Origin: Trichloromonas sp034006665
Lineage (GTDB): Bacteria; Desulfobacterota; Desulfuromonadia; Desulfuromonadales; Trichloromonadaceae
NCBI RefSeq assembly: GCF_034006665.1
Contig: NZ_JAVESI010000032.1
Coordinates: forward strand, 1 to 41,941
Reading direction: 5' to 3'
Length of the DNA: 41,941 nt
Under the pieces are notes generated by a model. It did not search any database. It saw only the letters and a list, made by a program, of their open reading frames with translations, and was not told where the DNA came from. The translations under genes and the position numbers were made by a program. This document shows positions 8,000 through 13,764 of the stretch, one piece after another (position 1 is the stretch's first letter; the number at the start of each line of letters is the position of its first letter).

Positions 8000-8765
8000 G
8001 AGCCGGTGCCGCAAGGTCGGTCTGGGGGCTTCGCTGGTCATTCACCTGACGCTCGCTTTTTGCTTGGCGGCTGCCCCGCTGCGTAGCGACCCGCCGCCTC
8101 CGGTGCGGCAGGTGGACATGAGCGCCGTGCGTCTGCAGCTGTGCCAGGTAAAGCCGTTGGTCCCCGCACCCAGCACGCCGACCCTAACCAAGCCTAAGCC
8201 CAAGCCCAAGCCCAAGCCCAAGCCCAAGCCCAAGCCCAAGCCCAAGCCCAAGCCCAAGCCCAAGCCCAAGCCGCAACCAGAGCAACAACCTGAACAGCAA
8301 CCTGAGCCCAAGCCGCATCCGCAGCCAGAACCTGAACCGAAGCCGCTGGACAACGAACCCGCTCTTTTGAATAGCAAGCCTGAGGGATCCGCGCAGACTG
8401 AAACGGAGATGGCCGAGGTGCCCGTCCTTTCGCCACCGAAGCCAAAGACATCCGTTATCCAAGCTGGCCAAGTAGATGGAAAACGCAAGCTCCTGCAGCA
8501 GTTGACCGCTCTGATCGGCGAAGAGAAATATTATCCTTACAACGCCCGGCGTATGAATCTCGAGGGCCAAGCCTGCATGACGATCGAAGTCGACCGCCAC
8601 GGGGCGATCACCGGTTTCGAGGTGGAATCGGCCAGTAGCGCGATATTCGAAAAGGCGGCGAAGGGCACCATGGAACAGGTCAAAAAGAAATTCAACCCCC
8701 GGGGGTTGCTATTCGATAAGGAATTCAGGATACGGGTTCCAATCACTTACCGGCTGCTGGAATGA
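7965..8765 (+). CDS. tonB: TonB-family energy transducer with long Lys-Pro tract
   Basis: This 266-residue protein has a membrane anchor (about residues 18-38, VGLGASLVIHLTLAFCLAAA) and a periplasm-spanning Pro-rich linker. The linker has fourteen consecutive Lys-Pro pairs, then Gln/Glu-Pro repeats. The C-terminal TonB domain (about residues 175-266) contains YYPYNARRMNLEGQACMTIEVD and ends RIRVPITYRLLE. It contacts TonB boxes of outer-membrane receptors. The most upstream signal-supported start is TTG at 7965, with GGGAGG six bases before it, overlapping exbD by 35 bases. The Lys-Pro tract is encoded by a pure hexanucleotide repeat and may vary in length between strains without breaking the frame. 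Confidence 0.88.
   Translation: MSRQPARTNRTESRCRKVGLGASLVIHLTLAFCLAAAPLRSDPPPPVRQVDMSAVRLQLCQVKPLVPAPSTPTLTKPKPKPKPKPKPKPKPKPKPKPKPKPKPQPEQQPEQQPEPKPHPQPEPEPKPLDNEPALLNSKPEGSAQTETEMAEVPVLSPPKPKTSVIQAGQVDGKRKLLQQLTALIGEEKYYPYNARRMNLEGQACMTIEVDRHGAITGFEVESASSAIFEKAAKGTMEQVKKKFNPRGLLFDKEFRIRVPITYRLLE
8190..8273 (+). repeat. Hexanucleotide tandem repeat (AAGCCC) in tonB
   Basis: There are fourteen tandem hexamers of the form AAGCCN. Twelve are identical AAGCCC (8196-8267), bordered by AAGCCT and AAGCCG. Each unit encodes Lys-Pro. Slippage changes linker length by two residues and keeps the frame. Confidence 0.95.
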
Positions 8766-8793
8766 AAGTAGCTCCCGGCCATCGGCCAAAACG

Positions 8794-8824
8794 ACCAAGG
8801 ATAGCGTGGTCCTGGTGTTTTTTA
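8794..8824 (+). terminator. Probable intrinsic terminator after tonB
   Basis: ACCAAGGA pairs with TCCTGGT (one bulged A) across an 8-base loop and is followed by GTTTTTTA. It lies about 30 bases past the tonB stop. Confidence 0.5.
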
Positions 8825-8856
8825 TGGCGCGTATCTGGACAAGTTTTTTTCCACAA

Positions 8857-8905
8857 CCTGATTAACGACTCACGCCCCCGCAGGGGAAGTGAGTCGTTAA
8901 TCAGG
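8857..8905. repeat. Long perfect inverted repeat between tonB and receptor gene
   Basis: CCTGATTAACGACTCAC at 8857-8873 is repeated as its exact reverse complement at 8889-8905. The loop between them can itself pair CCCC with GGGG. The 17-bp stem lies between the tonB terminator and the Fur-type site of the next gene. No T-run directly follows on either strand, so it is not a simple intrinsic terminator. Its role is unknown. Confidence 0.8.
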
Positions 8906-8941
8906 AGAACTTTTTCCAAGTTTCGTGCTGAATAGTTACTA

Positions 8942-8966
8942 GAAAATGAAATCGATATTCATTTTC
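8942..8966. promoter_or_regulatory. Fur-type inverted repeat before receptor gene
   Basis: GAAAATGAA and TTCATTTTC form 9-bp arms around a 7-base centre. The central 15-mer TGAAATCGATATTCA matches the window's Fur-type palindrome at about 12 of 15 positions. It lies about 130 bases before the receptor start. Confidence 0.45.
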
Positions 8967-9096
8967 GTGATCTAGGTCACGGATTAATTGCGCCCGATCT
9001 TATAATCTCGTTATTGAAATGGTCTGGAAGGAAGGAGGTTCCACAAGACAATCTTTCCAATAGATACGAACAAAATCACCATGCAGGAGACAGCTG

Positions 9097-10995
9097 ATGA
9101 GGAATGCTTTTGCAATGATGAGCCTGCTTTTCGTCGTGATGCTGGCGGGTCGGGCCGGGGCCGACGAGATTCGCGACGACCGGGAGGTGTTCGATGCCGA
9201 GGAGATGGTGGTCACCGCCACTATGACGGAAAAGATCATGAAGGACGCGCCGGGGGCGATTGAAGTCATCAGCACCCGGGAAATTGAGGAAATGAACGCG
9301 CAAACCGTGGCCGAAGCGCTGGATGAGGCCGCCAGCCTGGTGGTGACAACGGAAACGGGGCGCCAGATGCGGCCGAGCATCCGCGGCACGGGCGACAAAC
9401 ATACCTTGGTGCTGATCGACGGTCGTCGGTTGGCTGCGGGTTTCAAGGACCTGCTCGGTCTGGAGCAGGTGCCCGTGGACTTGATCCATCATATCGAGGT
9501 AGTGCGGGGTCCGGCCTCGGCCCTGTACGGTAGTGACGCCATCGGCGGCGTGATCAACATCATCACCCGCCAGCCCACGCGTAACCTGGCCTTGGGCGCC
9601 ACGGCCCAGTACGGTCAGAACAGCTACCATGAGGGCGAGGAAACCATCGGGCGCGGCTATGTTGGCAAGTCCTCGGAGCGCTTCGGTACGTTTCTCGCGG
9701 GCGGCTACCAGAAGCGCAACGGTTTTGACCGCGACAACGTCACGCCACAGGACAGCGACACGTTCAAGTTGGAATCGGCCGGCGGCCGCTTTACCTTCAG
9801 CCTCGGCGAAGGTCATGCGCTACTAGCGGGTTTCGAAACCACGGAACTGGAAACTGAGGGCCTGCGGGATCTCGAAAACATGGACCGGGAGCGAATGGTC
9901 GATGACGAGCGGTGGAACGGGTTTCTTCAATATGACGGCCAGTTGGACCGATTTTCAACCATGCTGCGTTGGAACCACTCGGAGCAGAAAAACGATATCG
10001 ATATCGATCCTGCGACTTCCATGATCCCCGGCACCATCGGCGACGAATCCAATTCCGAACGGTGGCTGGACCAGGTCGAGAGCCGGATCAGCGGACTGTT
10101 TTTCGACCGTCACCTAGTGACGGTGGGCAGCGAATACCGCGTCGAAGGCCGTAAGGACGACGCCAGTCTGGACGACGACGTCCAGAATCTCAGCGTCTAC
10201 GCCCAAGACGAGTACCAGATCATCGATCCCCTCTACTTGGTACTCGGTTGCCGCTGGGACCATCATTCCGATTTTGCCTCCGAATGGACGCCCCGCGCAT
10301 CCGCGGCCTACCACTTGATGGACAATCTCCGGCTGAAGGCATCCTACGGCCGGGGGTTTCGTGCGCCTGGTTTCATGGAACTGTATGTCCCAACCTACAT
10401 GCGAAGGGGCCGGGAAATCTATGAGCCCAACCGGAATCTCGATCCAGAAATCTCGGACAGCTACGAGGCCGGTATCGAAGGGGAGTATGGTCCCTTTCAG
10501 GGGCGCCTCATGTGGTTCCGCAACGAATTCGACGATCTCATCGACGCCGTCTACTATGCCTCCACCGGCATGAAACAAAACCGCAAGGATTATTACCGCT
10601 ACCAGAACATTTCCGAGGCAACTATGGAGGGCGTCGAGTTCGAGGGCCGTCTGAAGCTGCCCTACGGTTTCGCGATGGCAGGCAACATGACCTACCTAGA
10701 CACCGAAGACAAGGACACGGGCAAGGATCTAGAGGGTCGCCCGGACTACAAGGGCAGCCTTAAGCTGAGCTATTGCCAGCCGAGTGCTGGATGGGCGGCG
10801 AACATCCGGCTCAACTACATGGGTGAACGCTACTATACCGACGAAATGGAGGATGACGTTCTGCTGGTCGACGCCTATGCGGCCAGAAACATCACCCGGC
10901 AGCTGAAGGTTTTTACCGGAGTGGATAACGTTTTCAATGTCGGCACGGATTTGGATCCGATGTTCTGGTATGCCGGGATTTCCTTCGACTACTGA
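9097..10995 (+). CDS. TonB-dependent outer-membrane receptor
   Basis: This 632-residue protein has a signal peptide (about residues 1-22), a TonB-box-like EEMVVTATM near residue 35 and a plug domain. The plug has SIRGTGDKHTLVLIDGRRL and VVRGPASALYGSDAIGGVIN. A 22-strand-type barrel follows, ending in the canonical aromatic FDY. It imports a metal complex or similar ligand; the ligand is not readable from sequence. The gene lies directly after exbBD-tonB and is followed on the same strand by a tetrapyrrole-methylase remnant, a NikL-like periplasmic protein and an FmdE-domain protein. This suggests a role in uptake of a transition metal or metal-tetrapyrrole. AGGAGA lies upstream of the ATG. 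Confidence 0.9.
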   Translation: MRNAFAMMSLLFVVMLAGRAGADEIRDDREVFDAEEMVVTATMTEKIMKDAPGAIEVISTREIEEMNAQTVAEALDEAASLVVTTETGRQMRPSIRGTGDKHTLVLIDGRRLAAGFKDLLGLEQVPVDLIHHIEVVRGPASALYGSDAIGGVINIITRQPTRNLALGATAQYGQNSYHEGEETIGRGYVGKSSERFGTFLAGGYQKRNGFDRDNVTPQDSDTFKLESAGGRFTFSLGEGHALLAGFETTELETEGLRDLENMDRERMVDDERWNGFLQYDGQLDRFSTMLRWNHSEQKNDIDIDPATSMIPGTIGDESNSERWLDQVESRISGLFFDRHLVTVGSEYRVEGRKDDASLDDDVQNLSVYAQDEYQIIDPLYLVLGCRWDHHSDFASEWTPRASAAYHLMDNLRLKASYGRGFRAPGFMELYVPTYMRRGREIYEPNRNLDPEISDSYEAGIEGEYGPFQGRLMWFRNEFDDLIDAVYYASTGMKQNRKDYYRYQNISEATMEGVEFEGRLKLPYGFAMAGNMTYLDTEDKDTGKDLEGRPDYKGSLKLSYCQPSAGWAANIRLNYMGERYYTDEMEDDVLLVDAYAARNITRQLKVFTGVDNVFNVGTDLDPMFWYAGISFDY

Positions 10996-11043
10996 ATTGT
11001 AACAGATACTTACGACCCCGCCTGGCGGGATCGAATGGCTAAT

Positions 11044-11381
11044 ATGAACAGCTAACACTCAGCAACGGCCTTGACATCTATACCCTGGCGCAAGCGCGAA
11101 CCGGCACGGTTTTCTTCACCATGCATCTGGATATCGACGAAATAGCGGAAAATCTCCAGCGTTACTACCCGACGGATAACCCTGTCGCTATTGTCATCAA
11201 CGCGGGATACAGGGGAAAGGAACGAATCGTCCATGGGACGCTCGCAACCATACAGGACAAGATAAAGGGAGAAAAGCTTCCAGCCCATCTTGTCTATGTG
11301 GGAAATTTTTTGAACAAACGGTACGGCATCGATGAAATTGTGAACGGATCAAAACACAGGAAAGGGAAAAGAAGCTTATGA
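11044..11381 (+). pseudogene. C-terminal remnant of a SAM-dependent tetrapyrrole methylase
   Basis: The open frame from about 11044 carries NGLDIYTLAQARTGTVFFTM, then PVAIVINAGYRGKERIVHGT and ends LVYVGNFL with a basic tail. The VAIV..AGYR..ERIV.GTL..I pattern is the C-terminal subdomain of the CbiF/CobA methylase family. The N-terminal subdomain with the GxGxGDP motif is missing, and an in-frame TAA lies just upstream at about 11040. Full-length family members have about 230-260 residues; only about 112 remain. It may be translated from the ATG at 11121. Its stop overlaps the next gene as ATGA, so the operon layout predates the truncation. Confidence 0.6.
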
Positions 11382-11695
11382 AAAAGGGACTTTTGTTAGG
11401 TATCGCGCTCGCGGCAGGATTTTTCATGGGGGGACAGGCGATCGCCCATTCGCCGTTGTGCTCCTGTTTCGACAACGGGGACGACACGATAACCTGCGAA
11501 GGTGGTTTTTCCGACGGGTCGGCGGCGGTCGGCATGGAGGCGCGCGTTGAAGACGTCGTAGGAAAAGTACTTCTGAAAGGGGAAATGGATGCGATTGGCG
11601 AATACACCTTCAAGAAACCGGAGTTGCCTTTCGTGTTTGTTTTTGATGCTGGCCCCGGACATGTGGTGAAAATCAACGAAAAGGATATTCAATGA
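11378..11695 (+). CDS. Small periplasmic NikL-like protein
   Basis: This 105-residue protein has a clear signal peptide (KKGLLLGIALAAGFFMGGQAIA, cut before HSPLC). The mature protein begins with His and has Cys at two early positions plus TITCEGGFSDGS. A beta-sandwich pattern follows: VEDVVGKVLLKGEMDAIGEY, TFKKPELPF, FDAGPGHVV. The G.VL.EG..D..GEY.F..P and DAGPGH pattern resembles NikL/CbiL-type periplasmic partners of nickel/cobalt transporters. That assignment is from pattern memory and needs a profile search. ATGA overlaps occur at both ends, linking it tightly to the methylase remnant and the FmdE gene. A broken paralog lies at 5893-6224. Confidence 0.65.
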   Translation: MKKGLLLGIALAAGFFMGGQAIAHSPLCSCFDNGDDTITCEGGFSDGSAAVGMEARVEDVVGKVLLKGEMDAIGEYTFKKPELPFVFVFDAGPGHVVKINEKDIQ

Positions 11696-12489
11696 AAATG
11701 CCGAAAAAAACAAGCAAAGTGATGAGACTAAATTTCTTTTTTTCAAGGATGACGCCGCTTTTCGGTCTTTTGGTTCTGCTCGCCGTACTCATGATATCGC
11801 CGGAGCAAGTACTGGCTGGAGACTGCATGGCATGCCACGAGAAACACGGTGTTATGATACGGAAACCGTCGGTCTCTCCCATAAAACTGAAGGTCGACGG
11901 CAAGGAGCAGTGCATAACGCTCGAACGGGCCTTCGCCTTTCATGGGCATGAATGTCCGGGCGTGACGATCGCCTATCGGGCGGTGCAGTACGGCATTGAA
12001 CGGCTTTCCCCTGGGGAAACACCCGACAGGGACGACCTTCTCATCACCTCAAGAACGTCGGCGGCTGGGGTCAAGGATTTCATCGATCTCGTCATGAAAG
12101 GTGACAACCCGGCGAAAAAGACCTGGCCTCCCGTGAATATGGGAAAATCACGTGACGGATTCGATTTCCTTCTGATGAAAAAATCGACCTGCCAGGCTGT
12201 GGAAATAAAGTTGCTTCCGGAAAATTTTCCCGCCGACTTCTATCTACTCAAACAGAAACAGAAAGACAAGACCATCACCAACGAAGAATCGGACAGGCTG
12301 CACAGGTATATGAAGAAGATTCTCTTGGAATTCCCACATGTACCAGCGGACGAACTGTTCGGCCAGCCGGAGCCTTACAAAATGATCCTATGGGGAACCG
12401 TTCTTCCCGGGGAACAGGACAAAAATATCCGAAAAATGCGGCAGGAAGAAAAAAAGAATCTGGTTACCCACTTCACTCCAGAGATTTAG
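11692..12489 (+). CDS. FmdE-domain protein with CxxCH motif, exported
   Basis: This 265-residue protein has an N-terminal hydrophobic export segment (about residues 20-42, ending VLAG). Directly after it is CMACH, a c-type heme or metal-binding CxxCH. The FmdE domain follows with AFHGHECPGVTIAYRAVQYG (about residues 82-101). FmdE is named after a subunit encoded with formylmethanofuran dehydrogenase, but bacterial homologs occur without that enzyme and their role is unsettled. The His/Cys motif is metal-binding. No C-terminal zinc ribbon is seen. The start overlaps the NikL-like gene as ATGA, with AAGGA upstream. Periplasmic placement next to a TonB receptor fits metal handling after import. 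Confidence 0.75.
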   Translation: MKMPKKTSKVMRLNFFFSRMTPLFGLLVLLAVLMISPEQVLAGDCMACHEKHGVMIRKPSVSPIKLKVDGKEQCITLERAFAFHGHECPGVTIAYRAVQYGIERLSPGETPDRDDLLITSRTSAAGVKDFIDLVMKGDNPAKKTWPPVNMGKSRDGFDFLLMKKSTCQAVEIKLLPENFPADFYLLKQKQKDKTITNEESDRLHRYMKKILLEFPHVPADELFGQPEPYKMILWGTVLPGEQDKNIRKMRQEEKKNLVTHFTPEI

Positions 12490-12554
12490 CCGGAGACATA
12501 ATCTGTCACTGTGCAGCGATACGCTGGCTTCTTGCCATCAGAAGGAGGATGGCC

Positions 12555-12785
12555 ATGTTTGAAGCTTTCTCCAAGAATGAGGTTGAGCTCGATCGTCGTT
12601 TTAGAAATGATCAGGCTTGCCGAGAGTCCCTTTTCAATGTCAAAGACGATAATTCACCCTACGCCAGGGCCAAAATGAAAATCCCAAACCATTTGCAGGC
12701 TATCCATGAATTTTTGGTTACTCCCCCCCCGTGGGCCGCAGCCCTTGGAAAAGCATCGCCTCGTGTCGACACTCGGTCAACCTAA
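12555..12785 (+). CDS. N-terminal part of a gene split at a C8 run (unknown protein)
   Basis: A 76-residue frame starts MFEAFSKNEVELDRRF, with AAGGAGG six bases before the ATG at 12555. It has no recognised domain. At the run of eight C (12723-12730) it reads on to a short nonconserved tail, WAAALGKASPRVDTRST. With seven C, the frame would pass directly into the receiver domain that follows, giving one protein of about 190 residues. I infer that this is the N-terminus of that protein. Confidence 0.5.
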   Translation: MFEAFSKNEVELDRRFRNDQACRESLFNVKDDNSPYARAKMKIPNHLQAIHEFLVTPPPWAAALGKASPRVDTRST

Positions 12786-13131
12786 GGTTCTGGTTGTCGA
12801 AGAAGACCCTGCTCTGTCCGATTTGATCAGGAGCATTTTGCTATATGAGGCCGAAGTGGATATTGCATCAGATGGCCGACAGGGATTGGACCATCTCCGC
12901 AGGAAAACCTTCGATGCAGTTATTTCCGAAATCGACCTGCCAATCATGGACGGCATCGATATGTATATACAGGCTCTTCGTCTTGGGGTCGCTCCGAGAG
13001 GAAAATATATTTTTTTGACTGCTTCTCTGCGCCCCGACTATCGTCTTTTCCTCGAAATGCAGAAAGTAACAGTTTTGCGAAAACCTGCATCAATTACTCA
13101 GATCCGCCAAGCCGTTTTCGATGGATCATAG
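12706..13131 (+). CDS. Response-regulator receiver domain, atypical acceptor site
   Basis: The frame contains a CheY-like receiver (about 120 residues). The acidic pocket is in VLVVEEDPALSDLI, the phospho-site region is AVISEIDLPIMDG, the conserved Thr is in FLTAS and the Lys in VLRKPAS. At the position of the usual phospho-accepting Asp the protein has Glu (SEIDLP), which may mimic phosphorylation or abolish it. No output domain follows. The upstream start at 12706 lacks a clear ribosome-binding site, and the domain is better explained as the 3' part of the gene beginning at 12555. Confidence 0.6.
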   Translation: MNFWLLPPRGPQPLEKHRLVSTLGQPKVLVVEEDPALSDLIRSILLYEAEVDIASDGRQGLDHLRRKTFDAVISEIDLPIMDGIDMYIQALRLGVAPRGKYIFLTASLRPDYRLFLEMQKVTVLRKPASITQIRQAVFDGS

Positions 13132-13542
13132 GCCAGAACAATTTCTTGGTTAACCCATTGGATCAAGAAACTCCTTTTATGAAAATGGTAATTTAACAAC
13201 AAACGTCCTGATTAATTCACCGGAACAATATCGCTTCTCGTAAAAATCAAGTTTGCTATTATGGTTATGGCCGGCCACAAATATCTTGGCTCTCATTCCC
13301 ACCTGCATTTACGATATTGAATATTATTTTTAATATCACTAGCCCAACTTTATTCATGGTAAAACACAAAAATTTTTTATTTTCAGCAGGTTGTGACACA
13401 TGTTTGCTCAACTAATCGTCGGCAGGCGATACGGTAACCGCAATGTCAATCGGCCCGAGGATGCCGTAGCAGCCCGGCGTCGGGTGGCGAAGAGCCCTTA
13501 AGGCTCGCCCAATGCGACAGGGCATGCGAAAGGAGATTCTGT
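13132..13542 (+). other. Intergenic region before feoA with possible structured leader
   Basis: This AT-rich half carries a Fur-like site at 13318-13332. The GC-rich half (about 13405-13530) can form several hairpins. The clearest is GGC-gaa-GAGCC / GGCTC-GCC at 13486-13509, with CCCG/CGGG just before it. It could be a structured 5' leader of the feoAB transcript. I could not match it to a known riboswitch class by eye. Confidence 0.3.
13318..13332. promoter_or_regulatory. Fur-type site upstream of feoAB
   Basis: TGAATATTATTTTTA matches the TGAAAAT-N-ATTTTCA palindrome at 13 of 15 positions and lies inside a larger GATATT...AATATC inverted repeat. It fits the usual iron control of feo genes. 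Confidence 0.45.
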
Positions 13543-13761
13543 ATGACATTGGATCAGTTGAAACCGGGCAGCGAAGGCATCATCAAAAAGATCTCGGCTT
13601 GGGATAAACTGGGGCAGCGGCTGATGGACATGGGCGTTTATCCCGGTCAGAATTTGAAAGTTATCCGCAATGCCCCCCTCAATGACCCGATGGAAGTGCA
13701 AATAGAGGGCTATTACGTCAGTTTGCGACACGACGAGGCCCGATTCGTGGAGGTGGGGTGA
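13543..13761 (+). CDS. feoA: Ferrous iron transport protein FeoA
   Basis: This 72-residue SH3-like small protein has DQLKPGSEGIIKKI at the N-terminus, then LGQRLMDMGVYPGQNLKVI, PMEVQIEGYYVSLRHDEARFVEV. It is the typical FeoA length and pattern. FeoA is a cytoplasmic accessory of the FeoB transporter. AAAGGAGA lies six bases before the ATG. Its stop lies three bases before the feoB GTG, so the two are translationally coupled. Confidence 0.93.
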   Translation: MTLDQLKPGSEGIIKKISAWDKLGQRLMDMGVYPGQNLKVIRNAPLNDPMEVQIEGYYVSLRHDEARFVEVG

Positions 13762-13764
13762 GAT

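Noticed and set aside
8190..8273. CRISPR-like array
   Set aside because: The repeats are contiguous hexamers with no spacers and are in frame within tonB.
8042..8600. Antisense frames with Gly-Leu or Ala-Trp repeats opposite tonB
   Set aside because: The repeats are just the reverse translation of the AAGCCC hexamer tract.
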